A stretch of 18,175 bases of DNA, from contig JBMFIF010000037.1 of assembly GCA_049976445.1 (NCBI GenBank), forward strand, positions 1 through 18,175, written 5' to 3'. This document shows, piece by piece, positions 7,471 to 14,809 of the stretch. Under the pieces are notes generated by a model. That model saw only the letters and a program-made list of their open reading frames with translations. It made no database searches and was not told the DNA's origin. The stretch is from JAVZOV01 sp049976445. Lineage in GTDB: Archaea > Thermoproteota > Thermoprotei > Gearchaeales > WAQG01. Position numbers and translations under genes: made by a program. Every line of letters starts with the position of its first letter. The stretch's first letter is position 1.

Positions 7471-7743
7471 GTGTTTATATTGAGAAGAAAGACTTCAATA
7501 ACTGTTGATGCTGAGTTATGGAGGAAATGGATTAATTTTGTAATTAGTATTCATGGTTCCACGAGGAAAATTAGTGATGAAATGGAGAAGGCTTTATTAG
7601 AGTATATGAAAGGAGGTTCTTATAGGATTTCAGCAGGTGAATTAAGAAGGATGTTAGGTGTTGAGACGGTTAGGCTCGATGTTGAGATTCCAGAAGGTCT
7701 TGAGAGGAGGATTCTTGAATATAGACATAAGAGAGTGTACTAA
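7471..7743 (+). CDS. VapB-like ribbon-helix-helix-type antitoxin
   Basis: This small 90-residue basic protein has an N-terminal RRKTSITVDAELWRKWINF segment, a beta strand followed by a helix as in ribbon-helix-helix antitoxins. KISDEMEKALLEYM follows, then a C-terminal part (about 58-90) that would wrap the toxin. The gene ends two bases before the ATG of a damaged PIN-domain toxin gene, the classic vapBC order, so its identity rests mainly on this pairing. GTG 7471 fits the TATA spacing; TTG 7480 is also possible. With its toxin broken, the antitoxin is probably an orphan, perhaps still autoregulating or neutralising related toxins elsewhere. Confidence 0.72.
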   Translation: MFILRRKTSITVDAELWRKWINFVISIHGSTRKISDEMEKALLEYMKGGSYRISAGELRRMLGVETVRLDVEIPEGLERRILEYRHKRVY

Positions 7744-7745
7744 TC

Positions 7746-8064
7746 ATGATACTTGACACAAATATTGTTATTGATAAGATTAGAAAAAGAAAAGTTATAA
7801 ATGAGCTTATAACCGTAGCTACACTTATAGCCATATATACTGGGTCACGCTGGTTTCAACAGTGATACGATCTTTCCTACTATAAAGGATTTTTATTTGG
7901 CTTGTGATACCCAGAGGAAACTTTTTTCAATAGGTAAGATGAAAGGATCTGCAGATTTATTAATAGCCGCTATAACGATTAACAATAATGAAGAATTAAC
8001 AACTGATGATAAGGATTTCATTGATATAGCTAATGTAAGTCAACTTAAATTGATAATAATTTAA
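7746..8064 (+). pseudogene. Frameshifted vapC (PIN-domain ribonuclease toxin)
   Basis: The frame starts MILDTNIVIDKIRK, the first PIN strand with catalytic Asp at residue 4, and stops at TGA 7863-7865. The neighbouring frame carries the rest: PYILGHAGFNSDTIFPTIKDF, then KGSADLLIAA with a catalytic Asp, then TTDDKDFIDIANVSQLKL, ending at TAA 8062-8064. The break lies around 7826-7835, where PIN proteins of this type read LIEYP; the Glu codon is gone, consistent with a 2-nt net deletion. An acidic active-site residue is therefore lost even if frameshifting occurred. The total, about 105 codons, is also short for VapC (about 130). This is a dead toxin unless the break is a sequencing error. Confidence 0.8.
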
Positions 8065-8231
8065 AATCAAGAATAAAACAAAACATTTTCTACGATGATC
8101 TCCTTGAGATACCTTAAAAATCGTTGAAGTATTCCTTTGTTAATTTTTTAGATTTGTTATAAGAATTATAAGAGTTCCATTGTTTAATTTTGATGCTTTT
8201 TTGCATATATACTGCTGGGTTTCTAATCACA

Positions 8232-8264
8232 GACAACTTTTCACATAAGTTTTATGTAAGTTTA
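8232..8264 (+). repeat. Stem-loop repeat similar to the putative IS end at 18103-18132
   Basis: CACATAAGTTTTATGTA (8242-8258) forms a 6-7 bp stem around GTT and continues AGTTTAC. The right edge of the window has CACATAAGCTTTATGTG followed by AGTTTGC, also preceded by GAC. The conservation of both stem and flank suggests a shared origin, probably a solitary insertion-sequence end left here. Confidence 0.45.
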
Positions 8265-8343
8265 CAATTAGTCCCTAAGACAAAACGCTATAAAACCTTT
8301 GCCGTTCATGGTGATAGGCTGTCAGAAATAAACTTAATATAAC

Positions 8344-8354
8344 TTTATTTATAT
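8344..8354 (+). promoter_or_regulatory. TATA box of the nop5–fibrillarin operon
   Basis: TTTATTTATAT centred near 8350 predicts a start around 8376. GAGGT at 8374-8378 precedes the GTG start at 8386. Confidence 0.5.
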
Positions 8355-8385
8355 TTAGGTAGTAGTTAATAGTGAGGTTATACCT

Positions 8386-9618
8386 GTGCGAGCAAGTCTA
8401 ATAGTAAGCGTGTTTGGTTTGCATTTGTTTGATGATAATGGGAACAATATTGTAAATCAGATTTTTAAGGGTAATCCTGAAGAGGTTGCTGAAAAACTTT
8501 TAAAGCTTAATGAAGGAGAGCCAATAGAAGAATTATCTCAAATGCTTAATATGTTGATTCAAAATAATATAAGTGATTTAGTGATCCCAAATGAATCATT
8601 AGGAAAAGCAATAAATGCGCTCTCGTTTAAGGGTTCTCTCTTAATTAATAGAGGAGTCGTGAGATTAAATTCAGTGGTTAAGGATTTAGCACTTAAATCT
8701 GGATGGGTAAGCACGGTAGAAGAATATTTTTCAATTAAACGAGCCGTAACGTTAGAGATGAGTAGAATCTTAATCAGAAGGGCTCAGTCAAAACGTGATC
8801 AGAGCATTGTTCAAGCGATAAATGCGATTGATGAGATTAATAAGACTGTTAATAATATAGTTGGTAGGATAAAAGAATGGTATGGGCTTTATTTCCCAGA
8901 AATTAATAACATTATACGAGATAATGAATTGTATGTAAAGCTTGTGCACGATATCGTTTATAGGGAAGATTATAATCGTGATAGATTGAAAGATCTAGGA
9001 TTAAAACCAGATCTAATAGATAAACTTGAGAAATCTGCGAATGCCTCTGTAGGTGCAGAGCTGGCTGATGAAGATTTAGAAGTTATCAAAAAACTTGCTG
9101 AAGAGGCTACTAGAATGTATGAGGCGAGATCAGAACTCGAAAAATATGTTGATAATGCAATGAGTGAAGTAGCACCAAACATTAAAGGTTTGGTAGGACC
9201 AACGATAGGAGCCAGATTAATAGCTTTAGCTGGAGGATTAGAGAAACTAGCAAAAATGCCATCAAGTACAATACAAGTTCTAGGTGCAGAGAAAGCATTG
9301 TTTAGGGCATTAAGGTTTGGTTCAAAACCACCGAAACATGGAGTGATATATCAACATGTTCTAGTGCATACATCACCAAAATGGCAACGTGGTAAAATTT
9401 CAAGGGCATTAGCTGGAAAATTATCAATAGCAGCAAAAATAGACTTCTTTAGTGGAAGAGATGTGAGTGAACGCTTAAAGAAAGAACTCGAAGAAAAAAT
9501 TAATCTCATCAAAAAAACTGCAGCAGTACCTCCAATTAAGAAAACCGAAAAAGAAACAAAAACACAACCACGTATTAAGGAACGTCCGCAAAAGTTTAAA
9601 GGAAAAAAGAAAAGATAA
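8386..9618 (+). CDS. Nop5 (Nop56/58-like) core protein of C/D box sRNPs
   Basis: This scaffold protein of archaeal box C/D ribonucleoproteins bridges L7Ae-bound guide RNA and fibrillarin for 2'-O-methylation of rRNA and tRNA. It has an N-terminal fibrillarin-binding domain (about 1-115), a long helical coiled-coil region (about 120-260) and the Nop domain (about 260-360) with PTIGARLIALAGGL and the signature GAEKALF (300-306). A Lys-rich tail (about 375-410) follows, as usual. At 410 aa it is a typical length. The GTG start has GAGGT upstream. Fibrillarin follows at once, the conserved archaeal pairing. Confidence 0.96.
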   Translation: MRASLIVSVFGLHLFDDNGNNIVNQIFKGNPEEVAEKLLKLNEGEPIEELSQMLNMLIQNNISDLVIPNESLGKAINALSFKGSLLINRGVVRLNSVVKDLALKSGWVSTVEEYFSIKRAVTLEMSRILIRRAQSKRDQSIVQAINAIDEINKTVNNIVGRIKEWYGLYFPEINNIIRDNELYVKLVHDIVYREDYNRDRLKDLGLKPDLIDKLEKSANASVGAELADEDLEVIKKLAEEATRMYEARSELEKYVDNAMSEVAPNIKGLVGPTIGARLIALAGGLEKLAKMPSSTIQVLGAEKALFRALRFGSKPPKHGVIYQHVLVHTSPKWQRGKISRALAGKLSIAAKIDFFSGRDVSERLKKELEEKINLIKKTAAVPPIKKTEKETKTQPRIKERPQKFKGKKKR

Positions 9619-9631
9619 TTAGGTGAGAAGA

Positions 9632-10333
9632 ATGGTAACAGTCGAACCTCATGAACGTTTTCCTGGCATATATTGGGTTACACTTGAAGATGGCACACGA
9701 AGATTAGCCACAGTTAGTTTTGCACCTGGTATAAAAGTTTACGGTGAAATCACAGTAAACATTGGAGATAAAGAATATAGGGTATGGAATCCTTACAGAA
9801 GCAAACTAGCAGCATCAATATTAAAAGGAGTAAAACTCATGCCAATTAAACCAGGTTCTAAAGTTCTTTATCTTGGCGCATCAACAGGAACTACAGTAAG
9901 CCATGTATCTGACATAATAGGAGAACAGGGTATTGTTTATGCGGTAGAATTTGCACCCAGAGTTGCCAGAGAGTTGATTGAAAAAGTTGTTAAATACAGA
10001 AGTAATGTAATACCCATTTATCAAGACGCTACGCAACCACATAATTATAGTGCACTTCTTGATGAAGTCGACATTATATATTGTGATATCGCACAACCGC
10101 AACAAGCTAAACCATTGGCAGACAATGCTGATCTGTATTTAGCTGATGGGGGTTCAATTATGCTAGCGATAAAAGCTATGAGCATTGATGTAACAAAAGA
10201 ACCTAGCGAAACTTATAAGAGAGAAATGAGGGTGCTTGAGCAAAGAGGGTTTAATATAATAGATGCAATACATCTAGAACCGTATGATAAAGACCATGCT
10301 ATGATTACTGCAAAATATTCAAGAAAATCATAA
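9632..10333 (+). CDS. flpA: Fibrillarin-like rRNA/tRNA 2'-O-methyltransferase
   Basis: This is the catalytic subunit of C/D box sRNPs; it uses SAM to methylate ribose 2'-OH at guide-specified sites. The SAM-binding motif VLYLGASTGTTVSHVSDI begins at about residue 81 and VYAVEF (105-110) is the following strand (numbering from GTG 9623). CDIAQPQQ (D155), AIKAMSID (K184) and DKDHAMI (H225) are the family's conserved active-site blocks. The N-terminal Nop5-contacting domain starts FPGIYWV. ATG 9632, with AGGTGA at 9621-9626, is preferred; GTG 9623 would add three residues. It lies a few bases after nop5 in one operon and its stop is two bases from the convergent radical SAM gene. Confidence 0.96.
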   Translation: MVTVEPHERFPGIYWVTLEDGTRRLATVSFAPGIKVYGEITVNIGDKEYRVWNPYRSKLAASILKGVKLMPIKPGSKVLYLGASTGTTVSHVSDIIGEQGIVYAVEFAPRVARELIEKVVKYRSNVIPIYQDATQPHNYSALLDEVDIIYCDIAQPQQAKPLADNADLYLADGGSIMLAIKAMSIDVTKEPSETYKREMRVLEQRGFNIIDAIHLEPYDKDHAMITAKYSRKS

Positions 10334-10335
10334 TA

Positions 10336-11370
10336 CTAAATGAAATAATTTCTCATCTTTGATATGTACTTACCAGTTATTTTAATTTTAAATCCGCATT
10401 TTGGACATTTATTTTCCTTTGTTAAATTATAATTTACTATAGTAAATGAATATCTTGTTATGACTTTTTCATTACAATTTGGACAGTAAGTATTTTCATA
10501 TGAATGCCCTGGTACGTTGCCTATATAAGCATAATATATTCCGCAACTTTTTGCTTTCTTAACAGCGTCCTCAAGCACCTTAACTGGTGTTGGTGGTTTG
10601 TCGAATTTATATGCAGGATAATATCTTGTGAAATGTATTGGCGTCTCTGGACTAGCATACTTTAAATGATTTTCAATAATCCAATCAATATCATCAACAT
10701 TTACATCAGTTATTACTAGGTTGACAACCTCTACATGTATCCCTTTATCTAATGCATATTTTACATTTCTCCAAATATTCCATACATTTAAACCACCACA
10801 ATACCTTTTATACACTTCAGGACCACCTTTGATATCAACTTTAAGCCCAGTCAAGCCAGATTCTATTAAAATATCTAAAACGTTAATACTCATATATCCA
10901 TTTGAAACATAACATGCATATAATTTGTTCTTTTGACCAATTTTAAAAACATCTAAGGCATAATCTGTCATTAATGTAGGTTCTTGAAAGCTCACACATA
11001 AACCCTCATCACCATTTTTTAAAGCTTCATTAATAAGAATTTCTGGAGGTACGTATGCATCATGTATGTCAGGTATTCGTCTTGATATGTGATAATTTTG
11101 ACACCATGGACACATAAAATTACATGACCATGTTGAAAACGTTAATGCTGTTGATCCTGGCCAATAATGAAAGAAAGGTTTAATTTCAATAGGCCTGCTT
11201 TCACATGCACTTATATTACCATAGGTCAAAGTATATAGATCACCATTAATATTGATCATGGCTTTACAAAAACCTTTCGCACCAGGATATAGAATACATT
11301 TTCTCTCACACAATGTACATTGAACTCTATCATTACTAAGTTTTAATGAGAATAAACTCTTTTTAATCAT
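10336..11370 (-). CDS. amrS: AmmeMemoRadiSam system radical SAM enzyme
   Basis: The radical SAM cluster motif is CNFMCPWC (Cys83, 87, 90). An N-terminal four-Cys region (C18, C21, C25, C35: CTLCERKC ... GFC) and a C-terminal zinc-ribbon-like pair (C296/C299 and C322/C325, with NTYCPNC and KCPKC) bracket the barrel, the arrangement of the AmrS family. SFQEPTL and GLKVDIKG are further family motifs. The enzyme is usually associated with MEMO1-like and AMMECR1-like proteins; neither is in this window. The substrate is not established to my knowledge. The gene is full length (344 aa), convergent with fibrillarin and divergent from the M28 peptidase, so it is probably monocistronic. Confidence 0.9.
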   Translation of the reverse strand: MIKKSLFSLKLSNDRVQCTLCERKCILYPGAKGFCKAMININGDLYTLTYGNISACESRPIEIKPFFHYWPGSTALTFSTWSCNFMCPWCQNYHISRRIPDIHDAYVPPEILINEALKNGDEGLCVSFQEPTLMTDYALDVFKIGQKNKLYACYVSNGYMSINVLDILIESGLTGLKVDIKGGPEVYKRYCGGLNVWNIWRNVKYALDKGIHVEVVNLVITDVNVDDIDWIIENHLKYASPETPIHFTRYYPAYKFDKPPTPVKVLEDAVKKAKSCGIYYAYIGNVPGHSYENTYCPNCNEKVITRYSFTIVNYNLTKENKCPKCGFKIKITGKYISKMRNYFI

Positions 11371-11419
11371 TCTACTCTTTTCGTATGTTTACTAAGTATT
11401 TAGGTTTTATTATAAAAGG

Positions 11420-11427
11420 TTTATAAG
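11420..11427 (+). promoter_or_regulatory. TATA box of the M28 peptidase gene
   Basis: TTTATAAG centred at 11423-11424 is 26-27 nt before the GTG at 11450, fitting a leaderless transcript. Nearby TATAAAA (11411-11417) could serve the divergent radical SAM gene. Confidence 0.5.
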
Positions 11428-11449
11428 TGTTTTAAGCTATTAATTTAGC

Positions 11450-12553
11450 GTGATTACAACAATAAAAGTATTATCTGAAGAAATAGGGCCTAGAGGAGCT
11501 GGATCAAAGGAAGAAGAGAGAGCTGCGAAGTTTATACTAAAGAAGTTTGAGGAAAAAGGATTAAAAAGTAAAGTTATTACTTTTAAAACAGTCCCAACAT
11601 TTTCATATACATACATATTGATTTATTCATTAGCAATAGTTGGGGTTATAATAACTATTATGAGTAGTATAGCAGGTATTATCTTAATGCTCATTTCTTT
11701 CATATTGAATCTATTTGAAGAGGAATTTTATATTCCGATTTTGACTAGAATACTTTCAATTCTTGGAAAGGAAAGCAGGAATGTCATAGGAATATTAAAC
11801 GAAGGAAGAGAGAAAAAGGTAGCAATAATCGCACATTATGATAGTACAAAAGCGTCATATTCATTTCATCCTAATAGAGTAGGAACTTTGAAAACAACGA
11901 TAAAATTAAATTTTCTATCATTAACGTTTATTAACATACTTGCTTTGATAGGATATTTTACTGGATATCTTAATAGTTTATTTTATTTGTTGTTAATTAT
12001 TAGTATACCTTTATTTATATCGTTAATAGTTCTGGTGCATAGAGAAATATTTCATAAATATGTTCCAGGAGCCAATGATAATGCTTCAGGAGTTGCTGTT
12101 TTAATAGATTTGATAGATAAATTAAAAACATCTGATAAGGAAATCTGGTTTATCGCTACTGGAAGTGAAGAGGCAGGTATGATTGGGATGTATAACATAT
12201 TAAAGTACTTAAAAGGATTTTACATAATAAATATAGATAATGTTGGTGCAGGCAAGCTTTATTACACTAAAAAAGAAGGTATCATAATTAAATACCAATG
12301 TAAAGGAAGATTAAAAGAAATAGCAGATGAAATTGGTGAAAAATTTAAGATCAATCCTATAACCTATAGTCTGCTTCCTACAGACGCAACGCCAGCTATT
12401 AGAAGAGGTTTCACATCTATCACTATCATAGCATTAAATGACAAAGGAATTCCAGAAAATTACCACTGGTATAACGATAAGATAGATTATATAAAAGAGG
12501 AGAATCTAATAAAAGCTAGAGATTTTGTTCTAGAAATTTTAAAAGGAATATAA
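11450..12553 (+). CDS. Membrane-anchored M28-family zinc aminopeptidase
   Basis: The metal ligands of M28 peptidases are visible: H129 in IIAHYDS, D210 in PGANDNASG, catalytic E240 with ligand E241 in TGSEEAGMIG, D263 in NIDNVGAG and H339 in NYHWY. GPRGAGSKEEERAA at the N-terminus is the usual M28 opening. Two hydrophobic hairpins occur, at about 53-88 and at about 155-197. The second sits between the HYD motif and the NDNASG ligand, which are normally much closer, so the active site is built around a membrane hairpin. Length is 367 aa. The GTG start matches the TATA spacing. The physiological substrate is unknown. Confidence 0.85.
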   Translation: MITTIKVLSEEIGPRGAGSKEEERAAKFILKKFEEKGLKSKVITFKTVPTFSYTYILIYSLAIVGVIITIMSSIAGIILMLISFILNLFEEEFYIPILTRILSILGKESRNVIGILNEGREKKVAIIAHYDSTKASYSFHPNRVGTLKTTIKLNFLSLTFINILALIGYFTGYLNSLFYLLLIISIPLFISLIVLVHREIFHKYVPGANDNASGVAVLIDLIDKLKTSDKEIWFIATGSEEAGMIGMYNILKYLKGFYIINIDNVGAGKLYYTKKEGIIIKYQCKGRLKEIADEIGEKFKINPITYSLLPTDATPAIRRGFTSITIIALNDKGIPENYHWYNDKIDYIKEENLIKARDFVLEILKGI

Positions 12554-12662
12554 AACTTCTACATGAGTGCTTCAACTTTTGAAATATTTTAAAGGATGTT
12601 AATAATTTCTGAAACTCTGATTATATGTTATGATTTCGGTGATTTAAAAAGAAAAGCGATAC

Positions 12663-13262
12663 TTAACATGGTATAAATTTGCAACCTAATTGTACTGCTG
12701 TTAATACTAAAATTGTATATGTTATGATCCTTGTTATGAAAGTTAAGATAATGAAAACATCTATGCGTACTCTTAATAAACCACATATAATTGAAAGTAA
12801 TTCTATTGGTAAAAATGGAACGAGTCCAAATATTACGTAGATAGTCCACCCATATTTATTCCATAATCTAATGGTTGTGTCAAGTTTTTGAACTGATACC
12901 TTCTTTACTATATAAGATCCTCCTAAATAGTATGCTAAACCGTAATTGATAATCATACCGACGGTAGATCCAATGGAAGCAATTATAATGAGAGGGAGAA
13001 GAGGGACGCCGGCGAGTGCCATACTTGCCACTAAGATTGGACTTCCTAAAGGTATGACTGTACCACCTATTATCGTTATCAATAAAACTCCTACGAGTCC
13101 ATACTTTATCATAAAACTGCGTGTTTCAAGAAACAAATTTGGGTTGATGATTTGAGTATTCTTAAAAAGTAAAAATATAAAAGCAGCAACTATGATAATA
13201 ATTACTGCATATACAATTTCTGTAATTTCGAATATACCTGATAATTCATTGTATCTTTTCAT
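12663..13262 (-). CDS. DedA/VTT-domain membrane protein
   Basis: This 199-residue protein is mostly hydrophobic, with segments at about 15-34, 53-112 (including a re-entrant-like stretch), 138-163 and 168-193. The pattern IGGTVIPLGSPILVASMALAG, GSTVGMIINYGLAYYLG and VPFLPIELLSIICGLLRVR corresponds to the DedA/SNARE-associated (VTT) family, implicated in lipid flipping and membrane homeostasis. The charged residues typical of bacterial DedA are only partly recognisable (E154, R164, R166, R178). The gene stands alone. An IS605-like element lies about 45 nt upstream and may affect its promoter. Confidence 0.78.
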   Translation of the reverse strand: MKRYNELSGIFEITEIVYAVIIIIVAAFIFLLFKNTQIINPNLFLETRSFMIKYGLVGVLLITIIGGTVIPLGSPILVASMALAGVPLLPLIIIASIGSTVGMIINYGLAYYLGGSYIVKKVSVQKLDTTIRLWNKYGWTIYVIFGLVPFLPIELLSIICGLLRVRIDVFIILTFITRIITYTILVLTAVQLGCKFIPC

Positions 13263-13310
13263 CGTAATCTAATGTATAGGCTTAGTAATTTATTTTTTAC
13301 TATATTTTGA

Positions 13311-13480
13311 TACTCTCCACGACTAAAGTCGGGAGATTCTTGCACACGGTAGCTTCAACACTCAAGAGTACATCCGTTTCAGCGTTCACTCCTTCATCGT
13401 TCAGCGACCATCTGCAAGGGCTGGATCACCAGCCCGTTATCACTATCCCTCCAAGAGGGACTTAGGATTATAGTTCCACA
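13311..13480 (-). ncRNA. Probable omega-RNA-like structured transcript of the solo element
   Basis: Several perfect stems occur in about 170 nt: TCCCTC/GAGGGA (13446-13460), GGGCTGG/CCAGCCC (13418-13435) and CTCC+CGACT/AGTCG+GGAG (13315-13335), plus a weak TCTC/GAGA pair at 13481-13494. TGCA-GAT-GGT and ACC-GTG-TGCA could close a larger domain (about 13339-13415). A TATA box lies the right distance upstream. No coding frame fits. Transcription and use as a TnpB guide scaffold are inferred. Confidence 0.5.
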
Positions 13481-13497
13481 TCTCTTCATAGAGACAC

Positions 13498-13510
13498 CTT
13501 ATATTTAAAC
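13498..13510 (-). promoter_or_regulatory. TATA box within the IS605-like element
   Basis: GTTTAAATATAAG on the minus strand is a near-consensus archaeal TATA box, predicting transcription from about 13479 leftwards across the structured region. Confidence 0.5.
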
Positions 13511-13624
13511 TTATTGACAATTCATCTTACGGTTAAAATCGTGGGCTTTCTTGTCGAGTTCTTTGTAAGCAGCTGTATAAGTGATTCGATTTCTATGCGG
13601 TTTTGGGAAAGTTTATTTAATTAG

Positions 13625-14809
13625 TTAGTAAATTTTTTGTGGATTAAGTAGGGTGAAAAATAGTTTTATAGTGTCATGGTATTCTTTAGATTTTGACATG
13701 AATTCTAAGACTCTACCTTCTACTTCGGAAACAAATTCCTCTGTAAATTTTGCAGGTAGCATTACTAGACTATCAACTAGATCTAGTGCTATAGGTAAGT
13801 TTGTTGCGTCATTAAACATATTTTCTTGTCCGAGGAATTCAAGCAATTTATCTACGGATATTGAGGAAGGAAATTCTATTTCGCAGGGAGGCAAATCTTT
13901 ATAGAACTTCACTTGGACTCTTCTTAAATCATCTATAATGTTCCTCTGAATATTGAGTGCCTTAAATGGTGAGTAAACTTTTTTCTTAGCTTCTTCGATA
14001 AGATTTTCTTCAAGCCTATTTTCGTGTGATCCTCGCGAGACTAAAAGAGCAATTTGAGTATATAATTGCACAGGATAATCCCCAATTAGATCATGATAGT
14101 TAAATACTGTTCTTTCATGCATGAGATGTGAGAGTATTAATTTGTCTATTATTGTTGTAAAAATATTATTTCTCTTTTCTTTATGCGCTAAATATCCACC
14201 TAAAGCCCTTGTATGACTCCTCTTTATAACACCGATAGCCTTTCCGCTTATCTTTAATTTCTCAGTAATATCTAGTATTTCCTTAATCTTTTCCTCTTCT
14301 TCTGTCCCATAAAGTCCAGCTTTCTTCATCCTTTGTACAGGGTATACAAACCCATAAAAACTACCATCTAATATTAATAAATCGCATTTATCAAGTGCAC
14401 TTAAAGCTAGTTTTCTCTCAATATATGTCGATAGTATATCAAAATAATATTTACTCTTATCTTGAGATAATGCTTGTTTTCTTTTAAAAACGCCTACGAG
14501 AAAATCCTCATTTCTTTTTTCAACTCCCTCTAAAAACACTACACCACCAGCAATTACACCATATCTAATACCTAAACGTTCGCTTAATCTCGGCGATCTT
14601 GAACTGTCTACAGCAGCAATAGTAAAAACTTTATTATTTGTATTCAACTTATGCATGTATGGTTCTATAAGGCTTCTTAAAGATTCTAATTGAATTTTTA
14701 AGCTTGATATTTTTGATGTTAATTCTTCAGCTTCTTTACTAGCTAACTCAAAAAATTTATGTTGAAGATCTTGAGGCAATTTTATCCATTCTATTATTTC
14801 CTTATCCAT
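13625..14809 (-). CDS. nurA: NurA 5'-3' nuclease
   Basis: NurA works with the HerA helicase in resecting DNA double-strand breaks. The RNase H-like nuclease core is visible: AAVDSSRSPR with catalytic Asp (D71 from GTG 14818), YIERKLAL (E134) and LLILDGSFYG (D151). RSHTRALGGYLA and later blocks complete the family pattern. A coiled-coil-like N-terminus (about 20-55) precedes the core. ATG 14809 with GTGAG five bases upstream is preferred; GTG 14818 would add three residues. The start overlaps the 3' end of herA, so the two are translationally coupled. Confidence 0.9.
   Translation of the reverse strand: MDKEIIEWIKLPQDLQHKFFELASKEAEELTSKISSLKIQLESLRSLIEPYMHKLNTNNKVFTIAAVDSSRSPRLSERLGIRYGVIAGGVVFLEGVEKRNEDFLVGVFKRKQALSQDKSKYYFDILSTYIERKLALSALDKCDLLILDGSFYGFVYPVQRMKKAGLYGTEEEEKIKEILDITEKLKISGKAIGVIKRSHTRALGGYLAHKEKRNNIFTTIIDKLILSHLMHERTVFNYHDLIGDYPVQLYTQIALLVSRGSHENRLEENLIEEAKKKVYSPFKALNIQRNIIDDLRRVQVKFYKDLPPCEIEFPSSISVDKLLEFLGQENMFNDATNLPIALDLVDSLVMLPAKFTEEFVSEVEGRVLEFMSKSKEYHDTIKLFFTLLNPQKIY

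Larger units (their letters stand above)
8065..8385. other. 321-nt intergenic stretch with an IS-end relic and the nop5 promoter
   Basis: No CDS is seen. It holds the stem-loop repeat listed at 8232-8264 and the nop5 TATA box. The remainder is AT-rich without recognisable structure. Confidence 0.5.
13309..13550 (-). mobile_element. tnpB-less IS200/IS605-like element (MITE-like)
   Basis: Read on the minus strand, the element begins with an imperfect hairpin (CCCACGATTTTAACCGT, about 13529-13546), a form of left end known in archaeal IS605 elements. It ends with CTCC-CGACTTTAGTCG-T-GGAG (13315-13335) and GAGAGTA, which I recognise as a common right end of archaeal tnpB elements. Between them are only about 180 bp, with no transposase frame. 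This is the structure of an internal deletion derivative that could be mobilised by a related TnpA elsewhere. Exact ends need comparison with other copies. Confidence 0.65.
13263..13624. other. Gene-free stretch largely filled by an IS605-derived element
   Basis: No CDS is present. Bases about 13309-13550 are the tnpB-less element described separately. The remaining bases are the dedA 5' region (13263-13308) and the 3' flank of nurA (13551-13624). Confidence 0.6.

Noticed and set aside
10336..11370. C-terminal zinc-ribbon cysteines of the radical SAM enzyme as an unusual fusion
   Set aside because: As I recall, the CPxC pairs are a regular part of this family.
13381..13410. C/D-box-like GATGA and CTGA motifs on the minus strand inside the IS605-derived element
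   Set aside because: The boxes are too close together and lie inside a better explained structured element.
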